Assembly: GCA_905479905.1 (NCBI GenBank)
Contig: CAJQOK010000461.1
Coordinates: 1-19,833, forward strand
Source: an uncultured Aliterella sp.
GTDB taxonomy: Bacteria > Cyanobacteriota > Cyanobacteriia > Cyanobacteriales > Chroococcidiopsidaceae
Direction: 5' to 3'
DNA length: 19,833 nucleotides
A program made the position numbers and the translations under genes. Below the pieces are notes generated by a model. The model was not told where the DNA came from. It saw only the letters and a program-made list of their open reading frames with translations, and made no database searches. This document shows positions 8,593 through 17,404 of this stretch, piece by piece (position 1 is the stretch's first letter; the number at the start of each line of letters is the position of its first letter).

Positions 8593-9275
8593 CCCTACAT
8601 ATTTATGAAACTCTCCCTTCTACAAATCAAACTTTATGGGAGCTAATTAAGGAAGAAATAAAGCCAGGAAGCGTTGTAATTACCGCCCAGCAAACCGCCG
8701 GACGCGGACAACGAGGGCATCAGTGGTATTCTGCCATTGGGGGATTATACTTGTCTTACGCCCTTGCACCCAATATCCCAGCTTCCCAAAGCTTTCAATT
8801 AACTTTACGCGCGGCTTGGGGAATTGCTACTACTTTAAAAACTCTGGGCATTCCCGTACAATTAAAATGGCTTAACGATTTAGTGATAGATCGGCGCAAA
8901 CTCGGCGGTATTCTCACTGAAACAAAGGTTAACCAAGGTATTATTACTCAAGCGGTTGTTGGTGTAGGGATTAATTGGACTAACCCTGTACCAGAAACAG
9001 GAATCAATTTAAGCTCGTTTATAGATACGATTCCCTGCTTAGAAATGCTGGCGGCTGTTACTATTCAAGGTATAGAAAGGGGAATAAACGAACCAGTCGC
9101 AAATTTAATCCCAGCCTACGAACAATTATTGATAAATATGGGGCAATTGGTAACAGTAGGCGATCGCACTGGGGTAATTATCGGCATTACTAATACTTGT
9201 GCTTTGCGAGTGCGCCTAAAAGATAATTCGGAAATACACCTCAAACCCGGTAGCCTTAGTCTTGGTTACAACTAA
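8583..9275 (+). CDS. birA: Biotin--[acetyl-CoA-carboxylase] ligase
   Basis: The 230-residue protein matches the catalytic and C-terminal domains of biotin protein ligase: PSTNQTLWELI, the biotinyl-AMP loop TAGRGQRGHQWYS, the KWLNDLVIDRRKLGGIL catalytic block and VGVGINWTNP. It activates biotin with ATP and attaches it to the AccB lysine of acetyl-CoA carboxylase. It lacks the N-terminal helix-turn-helix of E. coli BirA, so it is a monofunctional ligase rather than a repressor. The start codon lies in the third unit of the heptamer repeat and no Shine-Dalgarno is visible. Confidence 0.95.
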   Translation: MTNSLHIYETLPSTNQTLWELIKEEIKPGSVVITAQQTAGRGQRGHQWYSAIGGLYLSYALAPNIPASQSFQLTLRAAWGIATTLKTLGIPVQLKWLNDLVIDRRKLGGILTETKVNQGIITQAVVGVGINWTNPVPETGINLSSFIDTIPCLEMLAAVTIQGIERGINEPVANLIPAYEQLLINMGQLVTVGDRTGVIIGITNTCALRVRLKDNSEIHLKPGSLSLGYN

Positions 9276-9328
9276 GCCCTAATTTAAAACTTGTCACTCA
9301 GCAATCAAAATCAGATGCGATCGCGCTT

Positions 9329-9346
9329 CATGAGTTTTTTCTCATG
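9329..9346 (+). repeat. Small inverted repeat with T6 loop
   Basis: CATGAG and CTCATG flank six T residues, a perfect 6-bp stem with a 6-nt loop, about 50 bp after the birA stop. Its role is unknown. It could contribute to mRNA 3' end formation, together with the hairpin at 9396. Confidence 0.4.
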
Positions 9347-9395
9347 CAAGTTTCATCAACGACTCACAAAGAACTGCGAAGTTTAGTAGAAAGAG

Positions 9396-9415
9396 CCTAA
9401 AAATTTTAGGTTTTT
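9396..9415 (+). terminator. Weak Rho-independent-terminator-like hairpin
   Basis: CCTAAA and TTTAGG form a 6-bp, AT-rich stem over a 3-nt loop, followed directly by TTTTT. It sits between birA and the glycan cluster, where a transcript boundary is expected. The stem is weak, so function is uncertain. Confidence 0.4.
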
Positions 9416-9463
9416 GCGACCGAACCGCCAACCATTCATTGACAGTACGGAGACGATTTGCAC

Positions 9464-10711
9464 ATGAAGATCATGGTCTATCACGACACCTTTGGGCTTG
9501 GCAACATTAATAGAATGCTGGCAATCAGCTTACATCTGCTAACTTCTATTTCCAATCTCTCAATTTTGCTAGTATCGGGTTCGCCCATGCTACAAAGCTT
9601 TCGGATGCTTAAAGGACTTGATTATATTAAACTTCCCTGTCTCAATCGCGGCGATCGCGGCGAACTAATGGCTAAGTATTTAGGTACAAATATAGATGAA
9701 ACGGTAAAGTTACGCGCAGACTTGATTTTATCTACTACCGTTAATTTTAAGCCTGATCTCGTGATTGTAGACAAAAAGCCCTACGGACTCAAGCACGAAT
9801 TGACCGCAACTTTAAATTATGTGCGATCGCATTTAGTAGAAACTAAAATTGTCTTACTCCTGCGAGATATTCTTGATAGTCCAGACAAAACTATCGAGGA
9901 GTGGCAAAAAAATAATTACTATCAAGCCATTGAGCAATTTTACGCGCGCGTGTTAATTGTCGGATCGCCAGAAATATTTGATGCTATTAAAGAATATAAA
10001 TTTCCTCCGGCGGTGACTCAAAAGGTACAATATTGCGGCTATACGCGCCGTCCGCCAGGAGTAAAGAGCAAAAACTGCATTAGAGAAGAATTACAAGTAT
10101 TGCCCCACGAGCGCTTAGTATTAGTCACTCCTGGCGGCGGCGAAGATGGTTATGAGTTGGTAGAAGCTTATTTGTCAGGTTTGGCATTGTTACCAACACC
10201 TTACCAATTCAAGAGTTTAATAATTTGCGGCCCAGAAATGCCAGTCAAACAAAAACAACAAGTAGAACTTGCAGCAAAAGCGCATTCTCAAGTTCAAGTT
10301 GGGGAATTTACCGATGATTTAATGAGCTACATTCAAGCGGCGGATACCGTCGTGTCGATGGCTGGATACAATACTATTTGTGAAATTTTGTCTGCGGGAA
10401 CACCAGCCGTAGTTATACCACGATCAAAACCATCATTAGAGCAGTCAATTCGAGCCGAAAAAATGGCGGATTTAGGTTTATTTAAAGCTATTACTCCAGA
10501 AAATATTGAGCCAGCAGATTTAATGGAAGCGCTGCTGAGTCAGTTGACATCGCCACCTCAGCCAAGTTGTCAGCTAAATATGAATGCTTTAGACCACGTT
10601 ACCGATAATATTTTTTCACTGCTTGCTCAAACTACTTGTCAACCTATTTATCGAAAGACATCATTTACTAATCATTTAGTACCGCAAAAGCAGCTAATAA
10701 TTCATAGTTAA
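9464..10711 (+). CDS. MurG-like glycosyltransferase (COG4671 type), first of a pair
   Basis: The protein of 415 residues resembles predicted GT-B glycosyltransferases of the COG4671/GT28-like group. The N-terminal domain opens with KIMVYHDTFGLGNINRMLA, the place of the acceptor-domain Gly loop. The C-terminal nucleotide-sugar domain begins near LVLVTPGGGEDGYELVEAYL and carries VVSMAGYNTICEILSAGTPAVVIPR, equivalent to the donor-binding loop of MurG/UGT enzymes. Donor and acceptor are unknown. A TTG at 9458 is also possible: GGAG at 9449-9452 is 5 nt from the TTG and 11 nt from the ATG, so the start is uncertain by two codons. It opens a run of same-strand genes to 18442; the next gene starts 3 bp after the stop. 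Confidence 0.85.
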   Translation: MKIMVYHDTFGLGNINRMLAISLHLLTSISNLSILLVSGSPMLQSFRMLKGLDYIKLPCLNRGDRGELMAKYLGTNIDETVKLRADLILSTTVNFKPDLVIVDKKPYGLKHELTATLNYVRSHLVETKIVLLLRDILDSPDKTIEEWQKNNYYQAIEQFYARVLIVGSPEIFDAIKEYKFPPAVTQKVQYCGYTRRPPGVKSKNCIREELQVLPHERLVLVTPGGGEDGYELVEAYLSGLALLPTPYQFKSLIICGPEMPVKQKQQVELAAKAHSQVQVGEFTDDLMSYIQAADTVVSMAGYNTICEILSAGTPAVVIPRSKPSLEQSIRAEKMADLGLFKAITPENIEPADLMEALLSQLTSPPQPSCQLNMNALDHVTDNIFSLLAQTTCQPIYRKTSFTNHLVPQKQLIIHS

Positions 10712-10714
10712 GCC

Positions 10715-11893
10715 ATGAAAAAAATTATATTTTACTGCCAATATTTAAGTGGTATAGGTCATTTAGTTCGTAGTACCGAGATTGTACGGAGTTTAGTTAA
10801 AAACTTTCAAGTTTATTTCGTTAATGGCGGCCCGCCTATTGCTGGTTTTGAAATGCCGCCTCAAGTAAAATTAATAGAATTACCCGCAATTTGGTTAGAA
10901 GATGGAGAATTTAGAGTAGCAGATACGCTAAGTGTAGAAAGTGTCCAAGAACTTAGAAAGAATCAATTAATTAACATTTTTGAACAAGTCCAACCTGATT
11001 GTTTAATTACTGAGTTTTTCCCTTTTGGTAGACATTTACTATTGTTTGAGTTACTTCCGCTTTTAGAATATATCAAATCTACAGTACCACATACAAAAAT
11101 TATTTGTAGCTTGCGCGATGTTATTGGAAAAATTAGTGATGTTCAAGAAGAAGATACTATTTGTTACTTGATGAATAAGTATTTTGACTTGTTATTATTT
11201 CACTCTGATGCTAATTTTCAAGTATTTGCCGAGAGTTTCGCACGGCATCAAGATATAGCCTGTCCTGTTACTCACACTGGATTTATCGCCCAATCATTAA
11301 AAGAAAGTTGCGGTAACTTGTGGAGTGATAATAAAGACGTGGCAAAAATATTAGTAAGTGTTGGTGGCGGGAGAATAGGACAAGAACTTTTACAAACCGT
11401 TGTTGAAGCAAGTACAATAATTTCCAAAGAAATTAAGCACGAAATTCAAATGTTTACTGACCCTTTCATTCCCGAAGACAAGTTTTTAAGTTTACAACAA
11501 GCAACTAAAAATAGAACCAATATTAAAATTACTAAATATACTCAAAATTTGCTTGAATATATGAAAACGGCAGATGTTTCTATTAGTTTAAGTGGCTACA
11601 ATACCACTATGAATATTCTTAGCACGGGTGTAAAAGCTATAGTTGTTCCTCTCAGTCATAATGACCAAGACAAAGAACAATTACTTAGAACTCAAAAGCT
11701 AGAGGAACTAGGAGTTGTTGACGTGATTCACGCCGAAAATTTAAACCCAGCTTATTTAGCTGATGCAGTTATAAAAAGTTTGTTAGCTAAACCTAAAGAA
11801 AGCAAAGAGCAATTTGACCTTAAAGGAGCAGAAAATACTAATACTTTTTTACAAAAATTCTTGAATAAAAAATCTTTAAGTCCTACTTATTAG
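10715..11893 (+). CDS. MurG-like glycosyltransferase (COG4671 type), second of a pair
   Basis: A 392-residue relative of the preceding gene with the same two-domain GT-B layout. It begins MKKIIFYCQYLSGIGHLVRS (GxGH acceptor loop). The donor domain has ILVSVGGGRIGQELLQ and VSISLSGYNTTMNILSTG, aligning with MAGYNTICEILSAG in its neighbour. The pair probably arose by an old duplication, as similarity outside motifs is low. The start is 3 bp after the previous stop, so coupled translation is likely. Substrates are unknown. Confidence 0.86.
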   Translation: MKKIIFYCQYLSGIGHLVRSTEIVRSLVKNFQVYFVNGGPPIAGFEMPPQVKLIELPAIWLEDGEFRVADTLSVESVQELRKNQLINIFEQVQPDCLITEFFPFGRHLLLFELLPLLEYIKSTVPHTKIICSLRDVIGKISDVQEEDTICYLMNKYFDLLLFHSDANFQVFAESFARHQDIACPVTHTGFIAQSLKESCGNLWSDNKDVAKILVSVGGGRIGQELLQTVVEASTIISKEIKHEIQMFTDPFIPEDKFLSLQQATKNRTNIKITKYTQNLLEYMKTADVSISLSGYNTTMNILSTGVKAIVVPLSHNDQDKEQLLRTQKLEELGVVDVIHAENLNPAYLADAVIKSLLAKPKESKEQFDLKGAENTNTFLQKFLNKKSLSPTY

Positions 11894-11900
11894 TACGGGT

Positions 11901-11920
11901 AGTTACAGCGCAGTGTAATT
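11901..11920 (+). repeat. Inverted repeat in the leader of the ABC exporter gene
   Basis: AGTTACA and TGTAATT can pair as a 7-bp stem (one G-T wobble) around a 6-nt loop. It stands 23 bp before the ABC start codon, and GGGAG at 11930-11934 provides the ribosome binding site. It could be an operator or RNA hairpin; nothing more can be said. Confidence 0.35.
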
Positions 11921-11943
11921 CAGGTAATAGGGAGATATAGTTA

Positions 11944-13815
11944 ATGGGTCATCGCCCGAATGAAAAGAATTTAAAGGAAGTTTTACCAGGATCAATAAAG
12001 ATTTTGCGTAAGTTTTCTCCTTACATTCGCAAGCGAAAAGTTGTGATTGTGGCTTCTTTTTTCGCCTTGTTGTTTGAAACTGGCTTGCGATTGCTAGAAC
12101 CTTGGCCCCTAAAATACATATTTGACTATGTTCTCGTACCTGCCTACAACAATGCAAGGGTCAATAATCCCTTTGGTTTGAGTGCGATCGCACTGCTGAC
12201 ATTTTTGGCTTTAGCTAGTGTAGGAATTGCGGTAGTAGGCAGTATAGCTGCTTATTTAAGTACCTACGGGATGTCTTTGGCGGTAGTAGAAATATTATCA
12301 GAAGTGCGAGGCAATCTTTTTGATCGCTTACAGCATCTTTCCTTAGCTTTTCATCACCAGTTTAAAAGTGGCGATTTAATTACCCGCGTCACCGCCGATA
12401 TTGAAAAAATGCGGCTGGTAATTACCAAAACTACCTTACCTTTATTTACAAACACCGTCTTATTGGTAGGGATGACGGCAATTATGTTCTGGATAAATTG
12501 GGAACTTGCTATAGTCGCCGTAGCAATTTTTCCTCTGCTGTTTATCCTCACTAGCAACATGATTAGCCGCATTCGCAAGTTTGCTAGAGATCATCGCAAT
12601 TCTGAAGGGGTTTTAGCTTCTATAACGGGTGAAACGATTGGCGCTATTAAGGTAGTGCAAATACTGTCTCTCCAAAAAATGCTCAATGACATTTTTTTGG
12701 CGCAAAACAAAAAAAGCCTAGATGAATGTATTGAATCTTTAAGACTCTCCGCCGCCTTAGAACGTACAGTACAGGTGTTGATGGCGGTGGTTATGGCGGC
12801 GGTGTTATGGCGGGGTGCTTACGTGGTGTTGCGTAAAGAACTTACTCCTGGCGATTTGTTGGTATTTATGACTTACATGAGAAATGCTTTAGAACCGATG
12901 CGAAGACTGTCTAATCAAATCGGTCAAATTGCTAAAGCTACAGCTTCCGGCGAACGAGTGGTAGAACTACTAGAGTACGAACCAGAAGTACGGGATTTAC
13001 CAAGGGCAAAAAAAGCCCATCCTTTCTTTGGTGCAGTTAGGTTTGAGGATGTCAGTTTTGGCTACGCACCCGGTAGAGAAATTCTCAAAAATATTAACTT
13101 CACTGTTCAACCAGGACAGCAAGTTGCGGTAGTTGGTGCTTCTGGTAACGGTAAATCAACTCTGGTTAGCCTCATTTTGCGCCTCTACGACCCTGTAGCA
13201 GGTCGGATTTTGATTGATGGTCAAGATATCCGTGAATACACCATAGACTCTCTACGGCGACAAACTAGCGTAGTTTTACAAGATAGCGTGTTGTTTGCCC
13301 AAAGTATCCGCGAAAACATTGGTTATGGCAAATTAGGCGCGTCGGATGAAGAAATTGGAAAAGCCGCCCGTCTGGCTAATGCTCATGAGTTTATTATCAA
13401 TTTGCCTCAAGGTTACAACACGATTTTAAGCGAACGGGGGGGAACTCTCTCTGGGGGACAAAGACAACGAATTGCGTAGGCGTAGCCCGCCGCAGGCATC
13501 GCCCGTGCAGCTATTCGTAGTGCGCCAATTATTATTCTTGACGAACCAACTACAGGTTTAGACTACAAGAGCGAAAATGCAGTCACTACGGCACTAGCAA
13601 GGCTTACGGAGGGCAAAACAACCTTTACCATCTCTCACAACCTGAGAGCGGTAGAAAAGGCAGATATAATTTTTTACGTTGAGGCGGAAAGCATTATCGA
13701 ACAAGGTACTCATAGCGAACTTATGAACTTAGGCGATCGCTATGCAACTTTATACAGATTACAAAATATTGTTGACAGCACGCCGAAAGGAGATACCTAT
13801 GTCCTCGAATCTTAA
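11944..13815 (+). pseudogene. MsbA-like ABC exporter (fused TMD-NBD) interrupted by two in-frame stops
   Basis: The N-terminal 330 or so residues carry the hydrophobic segments of an exporter-type transmembrane domain (IVASFFALLFETGLRLL, AIALLTFLALASVGIAVV, TVLLVGMTAIMFWINW and others). The nucleotide-binding domain follows with Walker A GASGNGKST (398-406), Q-loop SVVLQDS and signature LSGGQ (502-506). Translation stops at TAG 13477-13479, with a second TAG at 13483-13485. The same frame then continues with IARAAIRSAPIIILDEPTTGLD (Walker B, D-loop), TISHN (H-loop) and a normal C-terminus to TAA 13813-13815. The cause is an extra 21 bp (13477-13497); removing it joins QRQRIA to IARAA and restores a standard exporter of about 616 residues. 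No start codon would allow the C-terminal piece to be made alone as a useful domain. Intact relatives flip lipids or lipid-linked glycans, fitting the glycosyltransferase neighbours. As written the ATPase lacks its catalytic Glu and should be inactive unless stops are read through. Confidence 0.88.
13477..13497 (+). repeat. 21-bp insertion resembling a cyanobacterial small dispersed repeat
   Basis: Between GCG (13474-13476) and ATCGCC (13498-13503) lies an extra GC-rich 21-bp segment beginning TAGGCGTAGCCC and ending GCAGGC. Without it the flanks fuse to GCGATCGCC, a HIP1 octamer encoding the conserved Ile-Ala after QRQR. The segment is a multiple of three but carries two in-frame TAGs. It contains GGCG-TAGCC-CGCC, able to form a 4-bp stem. 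From memory, GGCGTAGCCCGCCG-like sequences recur in Nostoc-type genomes, in line with the described very small mobile repeats; this was not searched. Confidence 0.75.
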
Positions 13816-14794
13816 AGGAACCCGTGTTGTTTTAGTGCGTCACGGACAAAGTACCTACAATGCTCTTGGATTATATCAAGGTAAGTGCGATCGCCCTTTA
13901 TTAACTGAAACTGGCTACAAAGATGCGCGTTTAACCGGAGAGTTTCTTAAAAAACTAAAGTTTGATGCAATTTATTCTAGTTCGTTGCAGCGATCGCAAG
14001 CTACAGCCAAAGAAATTTTAAAAACGATTTCTCCGCAAACTAATCCTAATACTATAAATTTTACCTACCAGTTGCGCGAAACCGATTTACCTGCCTGGGA
14101 AGGATTAGCTTTTCAATACGTGCGCGAAAACTTTTCCCAAGACTATCACCATTGGAAGCAACGTCCCCACGAGTTTTGTATGCAATCAGGGGAAACTAAT
14201 TCTATTTACCCTGCTTTAGATTTGTACCAACGAGTAGGCGAATTTTGGCAAGAGATACTACCGCGCCATCAAGGTAAAACCTTTGTAGGGGAATGCTTAC
14301 CCAAACTTCAAGAAAGCGGATCTGGGTTGCGTTTATTACTTTTACCTTTAGAAGTAACTCAAACTCAGCAAATAGCGTCGTTACTACAAGAAACCAATAT
14401 TGATTTCAGCATAATTGAGGATAATTTTAACGCTCAGGCGATCGCTAAAAAAATTCTCCAATATCATCCTAAGACTGTGCAATTAAAGTTTTTGTCCCAA
14501 TACTTTCCTGAGAATTGGCAACAAGGTATTAATGCTAGAAATACCGCTTCAACATTTATTACTGGCTTAGTAGTTGGAAATCTAAACATTATTAAACGTT
14601 TAGTAGGTAATGCGCTGGGGATAAATGTATATGTTCAACAATCTTTGCAATTAACTCCCGGTACAATTACCAGCATTCAATATCCAGGAAACAACCATTA
14701 TCCTGTATTGCAAGTAATGAATTTATCGGGGTCAACTAACTCAATTCTCGATTTAGAATTCTCTGATTTATTAACTGTCAAAACACCTACTTAA
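13799..14794 (+). CDS. Histidine phosphatase (phosphoglycerate mutase-like) protein with half of its catalytic domain missing
   Basis: The 331-residue protein begins with the histidine-phosphatase RHGQSTYN motif (His15 is the expected phospho-acceptor), then SSLQRSQATA and RETDLPAWEG (Glu94 region). The match runs to WQEILPRHQGKT (150-161). In two-part cyanobacterial relatives the next segment carries the second catalytic His (VAHGG-like) and a QQSNCG-like block. Here GKT is joined directly to FVGECLPKLQ, the start of the C-terminal half, which continues to the end (GLRLLLLP, ILQYHPKTVQLKFL, LTPGTITSIQYP). No other His in a suitable motif is present. This looks like an in-frame deletion of about 55-60 residues; activity is doubtful. 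ATG 13799 has AGGAG 6 nt upstream and overlaps the exporter's original stop by 17 bp; an upstream in-frame ATG at 13742 lies inside the exporter and is not needed. Confidence 0.85.
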   Translation: MSSNLKGTRVVLVRHGQSTYNALGLYQGKCDRPLLTETGYKDARLTGEFLKKLKFDAIYSSSLQRSQATAKEILKTISPQTNPNTINFTYQLRETDLPAWEGLAFQYVRENFSQDYHHWKQRPHEFCMQSGETNSIYPALDLYQRVGEFWQEILPRHQGKTFVGECLPKLQESGSGLRLLLLPLEVTQTQQIASLLQETNIDFSIIEDNFNAQAIAKKILQYHPKTVQLKFLSQYFPENWQQGINARNTASTFITGLVVGNLNIIKRLVGNALGINVYVQQSLQLTPGTITSIQYPGNNHYPVLQVMNLSGSTNSILDLEFSDLLTVKTPT

Positions 14795-14801
14795 ATAAAA
14801 C

Positions 14802-16084
14802 ATGAAAATTGCATTTATAGTCTGGCGATTTCCGGTTTTATCCGAAGCATTTATTCTTAATCAAATTACGGGTTTAATTGACCGAGGACACGAAGTTCAT
14901 ATTCACCCCGTCAATGGTTTGCAAAAAAAAAACCTGGTAAAATCCATCCTATTGTTGAAGAATATAACCTTCTAGATCACACCTTTTACCCTGCAACTCT
15001 ACCAGAGAATATTTCACTACGTTTATACAAAAGTGTAAGATTGATTCTAAAAAACCTTAGTAAAGGTTCTTTAAATACCTTGCAATTTCTCAATCCTTGG
15101 AAGTACGGAAATGAAGTTGCTACTTTAAAGACTTTTTATCGCACAGAATCGTTACTTAGTGATGGTTGTTATGACATTATTCATTGTCAATTTGTAACTT
15201 TAGCCCCTATTGCTTTAGCTTACCGAAATGCTGGTATCCTTACAGGAAAAATAATTACTACTTTTCGCGGTATTGATATTAGTAAATACGTTGAGGAGCA
15301 AGGTGTAGATGTTTACGATCAATTGTTTCAAGAAGGAGAGTTTTTTTTAGCAAATTGCGAGTTTTTTAGAAATAGAGCTATTAAACTTGGCTGCGACTCA
15401 AATAAAATTGTTGTTCACGGTTCGGGGCTTGATTGTAACAAGTTTGCCTTCAAAACTCGATGTTTTCCTGAAAGTGGTAAAGTGCAAATTGCTACGATAG
15501 GTCGGTTAGTAGAAAAAAAAGGTATAGAATACGCTATTAAAGCTATAGCTAAATTAGCTGAGACGAATAAAAGTATTGAATACAATATTATCGGCGATGG
15601 CGAATTAAAAGAACATTTTGAGCAACTTATTAGCCAATTAAATGTTGGTCATATTGTCAAGCTTTTAGGTTGGAAACAGCAAAAAGAAATTATTGAAATT
15701 CTCGATAAATGTCATATTTTCATCGCTCCTAGCGTCACCGCCGCCGATGGAAATCAAGATGCTCCGGTTAATACTTTAAAAGAAGCAATGGCGATGGGAT
15801 TGCCAGTAATTAGCACCTTTCATGGCGGGATTCCTGAATTAGTAGAAGATGGAAAATCAGGGTTTTTAGTACCCGAAAGAGATGCTGATGCGATCGCCCA
15901 AAAATTAACATACCTCATCGAACATCCTGAAGCTTGGGAAGCAATGGGTAAACCAGGTCGGGCGCGAGTTGAAGAAAAATATGACATGAATAAACTGAAC
16001 GATGAATTAGTAGAAATCTATCAACAAATGCTCCAATCTCAAGAAGTTTTAAAACAACCTATAAAACAGCTAACTCGCATTTAG
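14802..16084 (+). pseudogene. GT4-family glycosyltransferase, frameshifted at an A10 tract (first paralogue)
   Basis: The N-terminus MKIAFIVWRFPVLSEAFIL matches the next gene's MKVAFFVAHFPVLSEPFIL. The frame stays open to the A10 tract at 14923-14932, after which it ends at a TAG near 14973. In another frame homology resumes at once (PGKIHPIVEEYNLL, equivalent to SKVHPLVEQYNLL) and continues to the stop at 16084. Frame is restored by one more A or two fewer; eight As would match the sister protein's length exactly. The C-terminal half has the GT4 donor-binding blocks GRLVEKKGIEYAIKAI, YNIIGDGELKEHFE and PVNTLKEAMAMGLPVIST with GGIPELVEDGKSGFL. A TTG at 15041 could start a fragment, but that would lack most of the acceptor domain. 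The gene may be a pseudogene, a slippage-switched gene or a base-calling error. Confidence 0.88.
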
Positions 16085-16090
16085 AAAATT

Positions 16091-17385
16091 ATGAAAGTAG
16101 CCTTTTTTGTGGCACATTTTCCCGTCCTGTCTGAACCATTCATTTTAAATCAAATTGTTGGCACAATAGAGCGGGGTCATGAAGTTGATATTTACTCTCT
16201 TGATGGTCGCCCCGCAAATGTTTCTAAGGTGCATCCATTAGTAGAACAATACAACCTCTTAGAACGTACTTATTACGCTCCAAATCGACCAAAAAGCAAG
16301 TTTTGGCGCACTTGTAAAGGGTGGGGATTACTACTAATAAATTTTTACAAAAACCCCTCGGTTTGCCGTCAGTTATTAAACAAATCTCGTTACGGAAGTC
16401 AAGCCAAATCGTTAAAGCTACTTTACCGGGCGATACCTTTTTTAAATGCCAATAAATCCTACGATATTATTCATTGTCAGTTTAGTACCTTGGGCGTATT
16501 TGGTGTTTGGTTTCGTCAACTTGGTTTATTAGAAGGAAAGTTAATATCAACCTTTCGAGGTGCAGATATAAGTAAATTTTTGCCCAAGTGGGGAGAAAAA
16601 ACTTATCAAGAACTTTTCCAAGAAACTGATTATTTCTTAGCCAATTGCGAGTTTTTTGCCAAATATGCGATCGCATTAAATTGTCCTGCTACAAAAATTT
16701 TGGTTCACGGTTCGGGAATAGATTGTAATAACTTTGCTTTCAAACCTCGATATTTTCCCAAAGATGGAAAAGTTAAAATTGCAACTACAGGGAGGTTGGT
16801 AGAAAAAAAGGTATAGAATACGTCCTTAGAGGTATTGCCAAAATAGTAGATACTTACCCAAATCTTGAATATAATATTATCGGCGATGGCGAACTAAAAG
16901 AGCATTTTGAGAAACTAATTACCGAGCTAAATATTGATTCTATGGTCAAATTGCACGGTTGGAAAAATCAAAAAGAAATCATAGAAATTTTAGATGTATG
17001 CCATATTTTTATTGCTCCTAGCGTCACGGGAGTTGATGGAAATCAAGATGCTCCGGTTAATACCTTAAAGGAAGCAATGGCGATGGGGTTGCCAGTAATT
17101 AGCACCTTTCACGGCGGGATTCCTGAATTAGTAGAAGATGGAAAATCGGGGTTTTTAGTACCCGAAAAAGATGCAGATGCGATCGCATCAAAACTAACTT
17201 ATTTGCTCGAACATCCCGAAACTTGGAAACAGATGGGGAAAATTGGGCGATCGCGCGTTGAAGAAAAATATGACATGAATAAACTTAACGATGAATTAGT
17301 CGAAGTTTATCAAAAAGTCGTAGATTCTCAGTTACCTCAGCCAAAATTGCCAGAAGAAACTTTAGCTTTAGTAGTAAACAATTAA
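16091..17385 (+). pseudogene. GT4-family glycosyltransferase, frameshifted at an A7 tract (second paralogue)
   Basis: This sister of the preceding gene starts 6 bp after its stop. The frame runs from MKVAFFVAHFPVLSEPF through IIHCQFSTLG, FRGADISKFLP, HGSGIDCNNFAF and TTGRLVEKK, then ends at TAG 16813-16815. The first paralogue has GTA-G-A8-GGT at this point and reads on as GRLVEKKGIEY; here only seven As (16803-16809) are present. In the shifted frame the protein continues as GIEYVLRGIAKIV, YNIIGDGELKEHFEKL and SVTGVDGNQDAPVNTLKEAMAMGLPVI to the stop at 17385. With one A restored the product is about 431 residues, a normal GT4 length. The break separates acceptor and donor domains. The second half is nearly identical at DNA level to its neighbour, unlike the first half. 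Confidence 0.9.
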
Positions 17386-17404
17386 TTAAAGAGACTTACA
17401 AACC

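Noticed and set aside
13742..13798. Earlier ATG for the histidine phosphatase-like protein
   Set aside because: It lies within the exporter's C-terminus in a different frame and adds residues absent from the family; ATG 13799 has a good ribosome binding site.
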